Assembly (NCBI RefSeq): GCF_900000175.1
Contig: NZ_CWGJ01000028.1
Coordinates: 62,001-126,000, forward strand
Direction of reading: 5' to 3'
Length of the DNA stretch: 64,000 bases
Source of the DNA: Estrella lausannensis
GTDB taxonomy: Bacteria; Chlamydiota; Chlamydiia; Chlamydiales; Criblamydiaceae
Positions 9,470 to 18,292 of this stretch are shown here, one piece after another. Every line of letters starts with the position of its first letter. Positions within the stretch are counted from its first letter, which is position 1. The notes below the pieces were generated by a model. It made no database searches. It was not told the origin of the DNA and worked only from the letters and a program-made list of their open reading frames with translations. Position numbers and translations under genes: made by a program.

Positions 9470-10360
9470 ATGTTGGCTTCGAGATCGCTACAATTAGATG
9501 GCTTCGGGTTTTACTTTGAAGAGGAGGAACACAATCTACAGGCACACATTGTCCCGCAGCTTTTGGGATCAACAGATGAGAAGCTGCTGACGATTCGCCG
9601 TGAAAATTTGAATCATGCTGTTGATTATGAGGGTAGTGTAATTATTTACAAGTCAACGGTCCTCTCTGTCTCTGCAGCAGAGGTTGAAATGACATCGTCG
9701 TCTTGCGATGGATTGATCCTCTCGGAGGGTAACGTCAAGTGCACCTTAAGTACTGCAAAAAAAATTGATGCGATGGGAGATGTCGATGTCTTGAGATGCT
9801 CCATCAAGGAATCGATAGAGGCAAGCGGCTCCGTAAAGGTCGCCTCGCTTCTGTGTCCGCTGGGTCTCTTGGCGGGAGATCGTGTGTGTGTAAAAAATGC
9901 GGAGATGATCACCACCGTCAAGGGGACAACGGCTCTGATTGTAAACAGTTCTGTTCAAAAAGCGGCCCTTTCAGATAGCGGCACTTTTGTCAGGACGAAA
10001 ATCTTGGAGGAGATCAGCGGTACGGCATGCCGGATCGAACTCATCGGTTCAACGGCCAAGCGCATAATCTTCAAAAAGCCCTATTTCATCCCTGGAAGCG
10101 AGCACACGATTTCTGCCAAGGTTTCCGATGAATACAAAGCTGAGGGTAAAAAGCACAAGTCCCTCTCGTTTCTTTACCCCAGTGCAAAATCCTCCGAGTC
10201 CCGCGCGAGATATATCGCTGGATTGATCGACTCGGAAGTAGAGGAGATATTTTTTGATGACCCTGAAGGGTGGTGCATCGAGTTTGTCGGAACATCCAAA
10301 GTGACCCGGGTGGGATTGCTTGGTACGGATGAATATGAGATGTTTGATGTTACACTCTAA
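9470..10360 (+). CDS. Unknown protein with polymer-like beta-repeat pattern
   Basis: A 296-aa protein starting at ATG 9470 behind AAAGAGG. There is no signal peptide or membrane helix. From about residue 50 to 190 it consists of short hydrophobic beta-strands spaced at regular intervals with small turn residues (for example VIIYKSTVLSVSAAEVEM, LILSEGNVKC, IEASGSVKVASL, TTALIVNSSVQKAAL). This suggests a beta-solenoid of the bactofilin/polymer-forming kind. That is inference from the pattern, not a family match. No operon partner: deoC is convergent on the other strand. Confidence 0.75.
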   Translation: MLASRSLQLDGFGFYFEEEEHNLQAHIVPQLLGSTDEKLLTIRRENLNHAVDYEGSVIIYKSTVLSVSAAEVEMTSSSCDGLILSEGNVKCTLSTAKKIDAMGDVDVLRCSIKESIEASGSVKVASLLCPLGLLAGDRVCVKNAEMITTVKGTTALIVNSSVQKAALSDSGTFVRTKILEEISGTACRIELIGSTAKRIIFKKPYFIPGSEHTISAKVSDEYKAEGKKHKSLSFLYPSAKSSESRARYIAGLIDSEVEEIFFDDPEGWCIEFVGTSKVTRVGLLGTDEYEMFDVTL

Positions 10361-11021
10361 ATTCGGCCGCTTCTTTCATTAAAAAAACCGAGGCGGAGCT
10401 TCCGATTCGGGTAGCTCCCGCTTCAAGAAGAGAGGATGCCTGGGAGTAATTTTTAATGCCCCCGGAAGCTTTGATGCCAAGCTGCCCCCCCACACATTCT
10501 TTAAGAAGGGCAATAGTCTCGACTAAGGCGCCCCCTTTACCGAATCCCGTGGATGTTTTAATAAAATCCGCCCCTCCTTCCTTGGAAGCGGTGCACAGAG
10601 AGCGGATTTCCTCGGGATCAAAGTTGCATGTTTCTAAAATGACTTTAAGGCAAGGCGGCTTCGCTGCTTTGATGACAGCCTCAATCTCTTCTTTGATGTA
10701 GCGAAACTTATGCTCTTTTGCTTTTCCCAGACAGATCACCATGTCGATATCGTGGGCGCCCTCCTTGACGGCTTTTTCTGCTTCTTTAGCTTTGATCAAA
10801 GGAAGGTTGCCTCCTAGAGGAAAACCGATGACGGTGGTCACTTTGACGGAAGAACCCCGGAGAAACGAGACGGCATCTTCTACCCAGACCGGAAGAACGC
10901 AGACGGAATAAAAGCGGTACGCAAGCGCCTCCTTGCAGAGGGCCTCTATTTCCGCTTTCGTGGCGTCTGCTTTCAGAAGAGTGTGGTCAATCAAAGGGGC
11001 TAGAGCGGATGGCTGGATCAT
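10350..11021 (-). CDS. deoC: Deoxyribose-phosphate aldolase
   Basis: A 223-aa cytoplasmic DeoC that splits 2-deoxyribose 5-phosphate into glyceraldehyde 3-phosphate and acetaldehyde, allowing use of deoxynucleoside sugar. It shows the short bacterial DeoC signature: IDHTLLKADAT at the start, VIGFPLGG, the KVILET strand, the Schiff-base lysine in GADFIKTSTGFGKGGA, and the relay lysine in GIKASGGIK. Length matches the family. Its 3' end overlaps the convergent gene ending at 10360 by 11 bases. Confidence 0.95.
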   Translation of the reverse strand: MIQPSALAPLIDHTLLKADATKAEIEALCKEALAYRFYSVCVLPVWVEDAVSFLRGSSVKVTTVIGFPLGGNLPLIKAKEAEKAVKEGAHDIDMVICLGKAKEHKFRYIKEEIEAVIKAAKPPCLKVILETCNFDPEEIRSLCTASKEGGADFIKTSTGFGKGGALVETIALLKECVGGQLGIKASGGIKNYSQASSLLEAGATRIGSSASVFLMKEAAEFRV

Positions 11022-11498
11022 TTGTCGGTCTCTTAAATGTTATCTCTGAGAGGAACAAGATAGGTGAGATTCGGAAGGTAAATCAAGTATTCTTTTCAAT
11101 CCGTACAGTTTATACCGAAAGTATCTCAAAACTTGGCATGTGGGCTTTGAGAAAGCCTCGGGATTGAATGATCGTAAGCCACCTTATATTTCTAATATTA
11201 GGTGGCTTACGATCATTCAATCGCGAGAGCTTTCTCTTTGCCAAAAACCAAATTTTGAGACACTTTCGGTATATGTCGATAATGCCGCAAAATTTCACAT
11301 TCTGAGGGACTTTCGGCATAGTTCCCGCCATCGATGGAGTCCAAAATCGCTAACAATCTCTTACTATCTTGAAGGTGTAGCAATAAATTACCGTCTTTTG
11401 TTTTTAAATGTTGTTTTTGTTTTAGGTATAAACTGGTATAACTTGCGTGAAATTAGATTTTTGTGTTAAAAACTGTTTTTTATTTTTCTTGGTATGAC
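11022..11498. other. Intergenic region with a full-length repeat
   Basis: About 480 bases, one third of it the best-preserved long repeat (11111-11273). A further TTTCGGCATA at 11310-11319 may be the remnant of another repeat end. The rest (11320-11498) is AT-rich leader DNA with no visible gene. Confidence 0.55.
11111..11273. repeat. Palindromic MITE-like repeat, full length
   Basis: A 163-bp copy with TATACCGAAAGTATCTCA and TGAGACACTTTCGGTATA as terminal inverted repeats and a perfect inner stem of 23 bp (11162-11184 with 11200-11222) around a 15-base AT-rich loop. As RNA or single-stranded DNA it would fold almost completely into one long hairpin. It differs from the copy at 22701 at only five positions. 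Confidence 0.9.
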
Positions 11499-12335
11499 AT
11501 GACCGTTTCCACCCATCAAGTGTTCAGGGAAGAGTATCCCTTTTTCAGCTATCAGGACAAGATCGCCGGCGGCAACGTCGAAGCGATTGAGGAAGCTGAT
11601 CTTGTCTTTATTTTCGACAGACACAAAGACCCTGCGCATGAGGAGTTTTTTGCTGGAGTGATCGCCAATTATGCCGATAAGAGCGTTGACATCGCTTTGG
11701 TGGAGGAGTCAAGCGAACTCCTTGGCGAGTCTCTCTATGAGAAGCTACAGGAGAGATCGCCCAGAAAAGCGATCGCTTTGAGCGCCATGCAGATCTTCGG
11801 CTGGGACCATGCAGAGCGAGAGCTGTGGCTCAATAAACACAAAGACGAAATCCGCAAAATCCAGCATGCAGCGGAGATCCTTTCGGGAGAGAAGCAAGGG
11901 GGTGCCCATGAAAAAATCCAGGCCTTAGCTCTCCTTGCCGCCTGTCACAATGCGATCGAACCCGAATCTAAGATCGACCCGCGAAAACACGTTGACGGCA
12001 TTCTTAAAAGCGTACAAGATGAACAGAACTCCTTGGTTACCAGATTGCAAGAGGCGGGCAGCGTTGTGATCGTGATGAAGCAGAGGGAGTTGGTTGTGCG
12101 TACATTCAATATCAGACAAGATTGTCTGGAGGCTTCCATTCAGAAAGCGGCTTCCCTTCTTAAAGCAAGAGGGGCGGAATCGACGTCCAGAAAGAAATTA
12201 TTTATCGATCTGGGTACACACCACGCTTCCCTCACTGGGAATCCATTTATAGAAAAAGTCCAACCGTTTCTAGAACGTATAGGTTCACACTTTAAATACA
12301 TATTATTAAATCCGGAAAAAGGAGTACTCAAATGA
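11499..12335 (+). CDS. Unknown protein, possibly of the TraB/ChaN-like fold
   Basis: A 278-aa protein if started at ATG 11499; a GTG at 11463 would add 12 residues. Neither has a clear Shine-Dalgarno, so the start is uncertain. The layout is reminiscent of TraB/TIKI/ChaN-type proteins: an early strand ending in acidic residues and a histidine (ADLVFIFDRHKDPAHEEF), then SVDIALVEESSELL, and a late strand with paired histidines (LFIDLGTHHASLTGNPF). This is a fold-level guess only. The stop overlaps the next ATG (ATGA), so the two genes are translationally coupled. Confidence 0.7.
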   Translation: MTVSTHQVFREEYPFFSYQDKIAGGNVEAIEEADLVFIFDRHKDPAHEEFFAGVIANYADKSVDIALVEESSELLGESLYEKLQERSPRKAIALSAMQIFGWDHAERELWLNKHKDEIRKIQHAAEILSGEKQGGAHEKIQALALLAACHNAIEPESKIDPRKHVDGILKSVQDEQNSLVTRLQEAGSVVIVMKQRELVVRTFNIRQDCLEASIQKAASLLKARGAESTSRKKLFIDLGTHHASLTGNPFIEKVQPFLERIGSHFKYILLNPEKGVLK

Positions 12336-12712
12336 TTATATGCGATTTTAATGTTCCCTTCAGAGATGTCAGCGTAGGCACAAGAGCCGGCCTTGCTTTC
12401 AACCACGCCGTCAACTGCCCAGCCCACGTCGTCAAAGCGATTGTCGAGATTGTCAAGTTGGTCTTTATCGCCATTGCCTGTGCCGTCACTCTCGGAAAAT
12501 CACCGGAATTAAATCAATATCTGAAGCTCACTTGTGTCAAGGGAGTGATTCAAATTGTAGATGCAGCGGTTTCCGCCCTTGGGGTGTTCGCTCCTCTGAA
12601 TGCGATGAAATGGAAGGCTGAAGCCTACCAGGGCATCATGAGCACAACTGAGGACTGGTTCGTAGGGGAATCGTTGGCAAACGGCTTTGCGGCGCTCAAC
12701 ATGAGAAGTTAA
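12332..12712 (+). CDS. Small protein with a hydrophobic segment, unknown function
   Basis: A 126-aa protein whose ATG overlaps the stop of the preceding gene by four bases. A hydrophobic helix (VKAIVEIVKLVFIAIACAV) near residue 40 and a second weaker one (IQIVDAAVSALGVFAPL) suggest membrane association. No known family. It ends just before a bidirectional terminator-like hairpin. Confidence 0.7.
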   Translation: MIICDFNVPFRDVSVGTRAGLAFNHAVNCPAHVVKAIVEIVKLVFIAIACAVTLGKSPELNQYLKLTCVKGVIQIVDAAVSALGVFAPLNAMKWKAEAYQGIMSTTEDWFVGESLANGFAALNMRS

Positions 12713-12724
12713 AATTGTCTTTCA

Positions 12725-12743
12725 GGGGAGTGTTCAACTCCCC
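12725..12743. terminator. Hairpin between convergent genes
   Basis: A 7-bp perfect stem, GGGGAGT and ACTCCCC, with a five-base loop, followed on the plus strand by CTTCTCT. It sits between the convergent genes ending at 12712 and 12759 and probably serves the plus-strand pair. The T-run is weak. Confidence 0.5.
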
Positions 12744-12758
12744 CTTCTCTAGTCTTGT

Positions 12759-14135
12759 TTAAAAGTCGTCTTCGCTAAAAGACCCTCCCACAGTGTTACC
12801 TTTGTCATTTCCCTTTTCATCTGCAGGATAGGCTGTTTTGATGACCTCCTGCCTGAAATCCTCTACTTCAGAAAGGGATGGCGCCTCGGTCTTCATGGTT
12901 CCCATAGCTGAGTTCTTGATTAGGCGGTCATGGAGATGGCGGCAAACAAACACGCCGCAATTGTGCGCGTCATACTGATGTGGATAGGGGTTTTCCCTGA
13001 TGAACCCGCCTTTTGTGAATTTATCCCGGCAAAATTCAAGCACATCGCGCAACGTTCCGCTTCCCTTTGCGAGCGGCTTGTTTTCGCTTACAATTCCTTT
13101 GGCATCGTAGTATTCTACGCAGTTGTCTTTAATTAAAATGACAGCGATGTGATTGCGCTCCCAAACGCCTTCGCCAGTAAATACAACGGGAATGACAACC
13201 GGCAGGCTGGGGTCTGTAAAGTAATCGGACTGGGAGTTGATAATGCTTTTGACTTGCTCTACAGTTTTGTTATTGACGGCGCTTCCCCCTGCCAAATGAA
13301 AGTCGTGAATCGCGTTTACCGGAGTTTTTTTACTGATTCCTTCGATGTAGTGATAGACATCGCTGCCGCCAAGTTGCTTGCCTCCATTCGCCACCCGCTG
13401 CTGTCCGCCCAAAGCGACACGATCAGAGCTCGCTTCATAGGCATAGGGAGAAAATGTGCCTACGGCAATTTCCTTGGCTGTATTGAAGCCGGAGGCGAGT
13501 TTACCAAGTACCGTCGGTCCTTGGCCATAAGTGCCCCACCATGAAGATACTTTTGGCAGGTCTTGCTCTAAGCCAGCGAATGCTTGACTCGGTTCCACTT
13601 CATTCGGAACATAGATGAAGCTTTTTCCTAAGTCGTTTTCCGCCTCTAGGAAAAGAAAACTGCTTGCTGACAAAATTCTTTGCGCCAGGTTCGACTCTTG
13701 TTCCTCAAAACGCTTAAGGCCCTCCTCAAACGCTTGGATAGTCTGGCTCAGCTCGTTCATTCCCTCGTGCTGCTTGCCTTCATACCGCTTGGCATAGACC
13801 TTTTGAATCTCTTTCATGCTCTCTAGCGCTTGCCCGGCTTTTAAGTAGAACTCCCTTGCGTTTGCTGCCTCCACCAAACTGTCAGAATGTTCAGCCTTGA
13901 ACACCGTTTCACCGATCTCATTGAGCATGTCCTGGCAGGTACGGTTGATGACGGCGGTAGTCCCTTTTAAGTCGCTGCCGCTATACCAGCCTACGGTTCG
14001 CGCGAGGTAGCTGCCATCACTCGAGAAGAGTTTGCCGCTGCTGTCGCTTTTGATGGTGGCATGCTCGTTATTTTTGGGAAAGTTGACCAGGGCGTTCATG
14101 TTGTCCCTGAAATTCATGCTGGGTTCGTACTGCAT
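12759..14135 (-). CDS. ULP/C48-like (clan CE) cysteine protease, candidate deubiquitinase or deSUMOylase effector
   Basis: A 458-aa protein. The last 200 residues hold a clan CE protease pattern: His329 in RNHIAVILI, Asp344 in EYYDAKG, Gln387 and Cys393 in HQYDAHNCGVFVCRHL, which fits the QxDxxxCG active-site motif of Ulp1/SENP and of the chlamydial ChlaDub proteins. The first 200 residues are helical and charged without similarity that I recognise; unlike ChlaDub1 no clear transmembrane segment is visible. In the family such enzymes remove ubiquitin, NEDD8 or SUMO, or acetylate host proteins. Secretion into the host and the substrate are inferred. A long AT-rich region upstream (14160-14270) likely carries its own promoter. 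Confidence 0.88.
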   Translation of the reverse strand: MQYEPSMNFRDNMNALVNFPKNNEHATIKSDSSGKLFSSDGSYLARTVGWYSGSDLKGTTAVINRTCQDMLNEIGETVFKAEHSDSLVEAANAREFYLKAGQALESMKEIQKVYAKRYEGKQHEGMNELSQTIQAFEEGLKRFEEQESNLAQRILSASSFLFLEAENDLGKSFIYVPNEVEPSQAFAGLEQDLPKVSSWWGTYGQGPTVLGKLASGFNTAKEIAVGTFSPYAYEASSDRVALGGQQRVANGGKQLGGSDVYHYIEGISKKTPVNAIHDFHLAGGSAVNNKTVEQVKSIINSQSDYFTDPSLPVVIPVVFTGEGVWERNHIAVILIKDNCVEYYDAKGIVSENKPLAKGSGTLRDVLEFCRDKFTKGGFIRENPYPHQYDAHNCGVFVCRHLHDRLIKNSAMGTMKTEAPSLSEVEDFRQEVIKTAYPADEKGNDKGNTVGGSFSEDDF

Positions 14136-14481
14136 ACCTATTCTCCTCGCTTAAAACTTTACCGAATTATAGGCGCTGAATGTTCTTTGTAATTAAAGAA
14201 GTTGTTTAGATTGTTTAAATGCAAAATGTTTATATATGTATTATATAGTAAATAATTTAATTTATGTAAGGTGGTTGGTTGGGCTGAATGCGTGTCGATT
14301 TGGCGAGGGCACGAGCGTTTACGGGCTGGACAGGGGATTTGGAGAGCTGCTTGAGTGTGAAGCGACAAGTTGCCTATTGGCAAGATGATGAGGGACTTGG
14401 ATCAGTCCAGAGTTAAGAGCCTGCACTAGAGCGCAAGTGGGAACGTTTTACTGATCAATGGGGTTTTATACCGAAAGTGTC
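14136..14481. other. Intergenic region, AT-rich promoter zone
   Basis: About 345 bases between rlmD and the protease gene, both transcribed leftward. The stretch 14190-14270 is very AT-rich (TATATATGTATTATATAGTAAAT) and is the likely promoter region for the protease. An end of the dispersed repeat lies at 14467-14484. No gene is visible. Confidence 0.5.
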
Positions 14482-14484
14482 TCA
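14467..14484. repeat. Single repeat end overlapping the rlmD stop
   Basis: An isolated 18-bp TATACCGAAAGTGTCTCA end. On the minus strand its TGA is the stop codon of rlmD. Confidence 0.75.
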
Positions 14485-15825
14485 CAGCCGGGATAACTTC
14501 ACGACGGTTTCGACATGCATGGTCTGGGGAAACATATCAAACGGTTGGACCTTCTCAATTCTGTAGCCCCCGGCCTGCAGAGCGGCAAGATCCCTGGAGA
14601 GAGTGGCTGGGTCGCAGGAGGTGTAGACTATTGTCGCCGGCGCCAAGTTCAAAATCGCCTTCAAAGCCTTTTCATCACACCCTTTTCGCGGGGGATTTAA
14701 AAGGACGGTGTCGAAGCTCTCGCCCCGAAAGCTAATGCTTTCTACCGCTCCAGCCTTGAACTCGATATTGGCGATAGCGTTGAGACGGCTGTTTTCATAG
14801 GCATCTTCTACAGCGGCTTCCACCCACTCGATTCCTTTTACGAAACCGGCTTGACGTGCCATGATAAGCGACATCGTGCCTACTCCCGAGTAGCAGTCGA
14901 GCACCCGTGTCGTGTTCGTTGGCGCTGCAAATTCGAGCGTTTTGCGGTACATATTCTCGGCCTGCGCTGGATTAACCTGAAAAAATGAAGCAGGCGAGAC
15001 AGTAAATCTTAAGCCGAGAAGCTCTTCCTGAATCGTGCTGGCGCCAGCAAGAAGCTCAAAGCTGTTTCCCAAGATAGTGTTGCCGGACTCCTTGTTGATA
15101 GAGAGGAACACTCCGGCGACATCGGGGCGTTTCTCCATCAGCCTCTTTGCCAGCTTCTCCATTTTCCCCTTTTCCCGCCCATTGGTGATGAAAACGGCCA
15201 TCGTTTTTTTACTGGAAAGAGAGGTCTTGAGCAGAATATGCCTTAAAGCGCCCTGGCCTGTAGTTTCGGAGTAGGGAGTGATCTGCAGGAGGTTAGCTTC
15301 TTCTTCAAGCGCCTGCATGGCTTTGTCGCCCTCATCACAGTGGATCAGACAGGTAGATACGGGAACGATTGTGTGCGTGCGCTTTTCATAAAAGCCAAAC
15401 ACCAGCTTGCCATCGACCGCGGCAGCGGGCATTTGCACCTTATGCCGCCAATGGAATGGGTCGGGGGAGGGGATGCACTCTTCGACATGGACGTCGGTAA
15501 ACTTGCCGATACGGGTCAAACACTCTTTGACCCTCTCCTGCTTGGCCTTAAGCTGGCCCGGGTAGCTGAGATGCTGGATCTGGCAGCCCCCGCAGGAGCC
15601 AAAAAGAGGACAGGGGGGAGCGATGCGGTCGGGGCTCTGCTGGACCACTTTCAGGAGCTTCGCTTCTGCAAAACGCTTCCTTTGTGCGGTGACTTCTACT
15701 TCGACAATTTCTTGTGGAAGCGCTCCATCAACGAACATGACCAGCTGGGATTGAACTCCGACGCCTTCTCCCCGATGCCCAAGAGAGCGGACGGACAAAA
15801 GATGGCTCTCTTGTGGGTCAGTCAT
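14482..15825 (-). CDS. rlmD: 23S rRNA (uracil-5-)-methyltransferase, RlmD/RumA family
   Basis: A 447-aa S-adenosylmethionine-dependent RNA m5U methyltransferase. It has an N-terminal TRAM domain (about residues 1-60), the iron-sulfur cysteines CPLFGSCGGCQ with a later CLIHC, a SAM-binding DCYSGVGTMS motif, the NPPRKGC motif, and the nucleophilic cysteine in YTSCDPATLSRDL. RlmD modifies U1939 of 23S rRNA in E. coli; in Chlamydiae the exact target is not certain, so RlmC/RlmCD activity is possible. It overlaps no neighbour and lies two bases downstream of rimO on the same strand, suggesting cotranscription. The stop codon is supplied by a repeat end. Confidence 0.92.
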   Translation of the reverse strand: MTDPQESHLLSVRSLGHRGEGVGVQSQLVMFVDGALPQEIVEVEVTAQRKRFAEAKLLKVVQQSPDRIAPPCPLFGSCGGCQIQHLSYPGQLKAKQERVKECLTRIGKFTDVHVEECIPSPDPFHWRHKVQMPAAAVDGKLVFGFYEKRTHTIVPVSTCLIHCDEGDKAMQALEEEANLLQITPYSETTGQGALRHILLKTSLSSKKTMAVFITNGREKGKMEKLAKRLMEKRPDVAGVFLSINKESGNTILGNSFELLAGASTIQEELLGLRFTVSPASFFQVNPAQAENMYRKTLEFAAPTNTTRVLDCYSGVGTMSLIMARQAGFVKGIEWVEAAVEDAYENSRLNAIANIEFKAGAVESISFRGESFDTVLLNPPRKGCDEKALKAILNLAPATIVYTSCDPATLSRDLAALQAGGYRIEKVQPFDMFPQTMHVETVVKLSRL

Positions 15826-15827
15826 GC

Positions 15828-17261
15828 TTAGAGAACCTTACCGACGAGATCGTATCCGGCCACTTCCGTGATTTTAACCCTGTAGCGCTTGCCGAAAGCG
15901 GTGACTTTTCTGCCGTCGTTGATGATGACAGCGCCGTCGATATCAGGGCATTGTCCCTTGTGGCGGCCAACCATCAGCATGTCTGTTTCCGGGTGGTAAC
16001 CTTCGACAAAGACATCGATCGTTTTACCGATAAATCGCTTCTGTCTCTCCTCGAGGGCCTGCGCCTGCGCCTGCATCAATCTCTGGTAGCGCGTCTCTTT
16101 GACATCGTCGGCGATCTGATCTTCCATGTCGTAGGCATACGAACCCTTTTCGTTGGAGTATTTAAACACTCCGACGTTATCGAGCTTCCACTCTTTGACA
16201 AACTCAAGCAGCTCTTCAAATTCTTCGTCTTTCTCTCCGGGGAACCCGACGATCAGGCTGGTGCGGATGGTGACATCTTTTACTTTGGAGCGCAGCGTCT
16301 TGATGATGTTTTGAATCTCTTCTTTGGAGGTCGCCCGGTGCATCGATTTGAGCACTCTGTTATTGATGTGCTGGATGGGCATGTCAAGGTAAGGGAGAAG
16401 CCGCTTGTCTTGATTCATGATATCCAGAAGTTCTTCGGTGATTTCATCCGGGTAAAGATAGAGGAGTCGGAGCCAGAAATCCCCCTCTTCTTTCAGAATC
16501 TCTTTCAGCAGCATGACGAGGCCGTCTGACCTTTTCATCCCTTGATCTTTAGCGTAGTCTCCAAGGTCTTGGGCAATTAGAATGATCTCTTCGACGCCCT
16601 TGCCTCTCAATATGCGGAACTCTTTGATCACCTGCTCGACCGTTTTACTCTTAAGCGGTCCTTTGATGTTCGGAATAACGCAGTAGGCGCATTTTTTGCG
16701 GCAGCCTTCGGCAATCTTAAGGTATGCAAAGTGTTTTGGCGTGGAGAGTTGTCTTGGCACTTCGCCAGCTTCCAGAAAGCTCTTGGCAGAAGTGATCATC
16801 GTTCCCTGTTCTTCAGCCGAAACCGCCTTTAGAATTCCTTCGACATCACCTGATCCGAGCATGTAGTCGACTGAGGGGAAATGCTCTTTTACCTCTTCGG
16901 AGTGACGCTGCACCATGCAGCCGGTGACGATGACTTTAGCGCCCTTCTTCCTCATCTCCATCGCTTCGCCGATGCAAGAGAGAGATTCATCACGCGATGC
17001 CTGCAAAAAGCCGCAGGTGTTGATCACGATGAAGTCTGCTTTTTTCATCTCTTGTTCAGGCTCAAATCCAGCTTTCAGCAAGATACCGAGCATGACTTCC
17101 GTATCGACTAAGTTGCGGGGGCAGCCAAGGCTGATGAAGTGTATCTTGTTACCCGGTGTGTCAAACGTGATGGAGCCCTCTTTAGCCTTCTTTTTAGGCG
17201 CAGCGGCTTTTTTTGGACCCTCTTTCGGCAACTCTTTGTTTTCTTTGAAGATTGGAAGCAT
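15828..17261 (-). CDS. rimO: Ribosomal protein S12 methylthiotransferase RimO
   Basis: A 477-aa radical-SAM enzyme that adds a methylthio group to an aspartate of ribosomal protein S12. Domain order is typical: UPF0004 domain with three cysteines (ISLGCPRNLVDTEVML, INTCGF, TGCMVQRH), radical-SAM motif EGCRKKCAYCVIP with the CxxxCxxC cluster, and a C-terminal TRAM domain. The GVGFPGE-like motif here reads LIVGFPGE. An unusual lysine/alanine-rich extension of about 38 residues precedes the first domain (for example PKKAAAPKKKAKEG). I chose ATG 17261; a GTG at 17270 is also in frame and neither has a clear Shine-Dalgarno. Confidence 0.94.
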   Translation of the reverse strand: MLPIFKENKELPKEGPKKAAAPKKKAKEGSITFDTPGNKIHFISLGCPRNLVDTEVMLGILLKAGFEPEQEMKKADFIVINTCGFLQASRDESLSCIGEAMEMRKKGAKVIVTGCMVQRHSEEVKEHFPSVDYMLGSGDVEGILKAVSAEEQGTMITSAKSFLEAGEVPRQLSTPKHFAYLKIAEGCRKKCAYCVIPNIKGPLKSKTVEQVIKEFRILRGKGVEEIILIAQDLGDYAKDQGMKRSDGLVMLLKEILKEEGDFWLRLLYLYPDEITEELLDIMNQDKRLLPYLDMPIQHINNRVLKSMHRATSKEEIQNIIKTLRSKVKDVTIRTSLIVGFPGEKDEEFEELLEFVKEWKLDNVGVFKYSNEKGSYAYDMEDQIADDVKETRYQRLMQAQAQALEERQKRFIGKTIDVFVEGYHPETDMLMVGRHKGQCPDIDGAVIINDGRKVTAFGKRYRVKITEVAGYDLVGKVL

Positions 17262-17388
17262 GGATATCACTTGTTAATGGTTGAAATTTATTTATTTCGA
17301 AGGAAAGCGCTTTATTATATCAGGAAAAGCAATAATTACCAATTTCTTTTTCAAAGAATCCGTTGACGCTTTTGACGATACAATTCGG

Positions 17389-17907
17389 TCATACCGAAAG
17401 TGTCGCAAAATGTTTTCCCCTTTCCCTCTCAAAGCTCCAGCCCATCACCTTTCCCCCTTGGTAGGGCATGTGGCCGTGAAAGGGGGCCTGATTTTTATCG
17501 AACACAAGGGGTAGGAAGTGGCGATCGCCTTCCCACATCGGCAGCGTATGGAGCTGATTGATAGGTACGAATTCAAGAGGGCCTTCGGCGCACTCTTTCA
17601 AGGGTGTCCCGGAAAAGCGCTCGATTAAGAAAATAAAGCCCAGCCAGTCCTCGCCGTTTTTGCCAAACCCCGTCCAGTTGACGGTGCCCCGCAGGTGAAG
17701 TTCTTCGGCGATGATGCCAGCTTCCTCAAAAATCTCCCGCTTCATGCACGAGAGGACATCTTCCCCTGCCTCCATCTTGCCGCCGAGACCGTTGTACTTC
17801 CCAAGGAATAGATCGTCTTCCCTCCCAATGCGGTGCACCATCAGGACTTGATCTTTTTCAGGGGAAAGTATGTAACCGAGAGTGCCAATGATTGGAGTAT
17901 GGGGCAT
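17389..17907 (-). CDS. Nudix hydrolase, MutT-like
   Basis: A 172-aa cytoplasmic Nudix protein. The Nudix box GGKMEAGEDVLSCMKREIFE with the following EAGI matches GX5EX7REUXEEXGU completely. The N-terminus (LGYILSPEKDQVLMVHR) and the conserved LGFIFLIERFSG region fit the 8-oxo-dGTP diphosphatase/MutT group, which cleans oxidised nucleotides from the pool; the substrate is inferred. The last seven codons and the stop are read from a repeat end (ATTTTGCGACACTTTCGGTA), so the C-terminus has been replaced or extended by the repeat. Confidence 0.9.
   Translation of the reverse strand: MPHTPIIGTLGYILSPEKDQVLMVHRIGREDDLFLGKYNGLGGKMEAGEDVLSCMKREIFEEAGIIAEELHLRGTVNWTGFGKNGEDWLGFIFLIERFSGTPLKECAEGPLEFVPINQLHTLPMWEGDRHFLPLVFDKNQAPFHGHMPYQGGKVMGWSFERERGKHFATLSV
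17391..17410. repeat. Single repeat end inside the Nudix gene
   Basis: ATACCGAAAGTGTCGCAAAA, one arm of the dispersed repeat. It encodes the C-terminal residues of the Nudix hydrolase on the minus strand. Confidence 0.75.
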
Positions 17908-18157
17908 GCCTAACCTGCTGTCTATTTTTAAGGATCGGCAAGAACCTTATCCTCCTTTACATTTAACCTCAAGTCTCAACAGGAACCCGGTAACGGGATG
18001 GTCTCTGATGATTTTATTGATTGATTCGATCGGTTTTTGATTCATTTGTTTTGGCCCATAGGCAGTGTCGGGCAAAATCGTCGGAAGCTAAATCCGCTAG
18101 CAGACTCTCGGAGCGCCTATTCTCTGCTTGATCGAATCGTTCCGATTTGCGACATAT

Positions 18158-18219
18158 AAGAGCTATCCATAAACTCAAAATTGTGCGCTTTGCTGTTGAA
18201 TTTTGTTTTTGGACGCTCT
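18158..18219. repeat. Second dispersed repeat family, copy
   Basis: Contains GCGCTTTGCTGTTGAATTTTG, shortened here to its core GCTTTGCTGTTGAATTT, which recurs as GCTTTGCTGCTGAATTT near 27602 and as TTTGTCTGCTGAATTTG near 35129. It abuts the TATACCG repeat, as does the copy at 35096. Confidence 0.5.
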
Positions 18220-18292
18220 TATACCGAAAGTGTCTCAATCTTGGAGAGCTTACTCTTTGCCTAAAACCAAATTTTGAGACACTTTCGGTTTA
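18220..18292. repeat. Palindromic repeat, short form
   Basis: A 73-bp copy with outer arms only. It is closely similar to the copy at 28716 (both read TATACCGAAAGTGTCTCA, then a GAGCT ... CTCTT arm). Confidence 0.85.
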
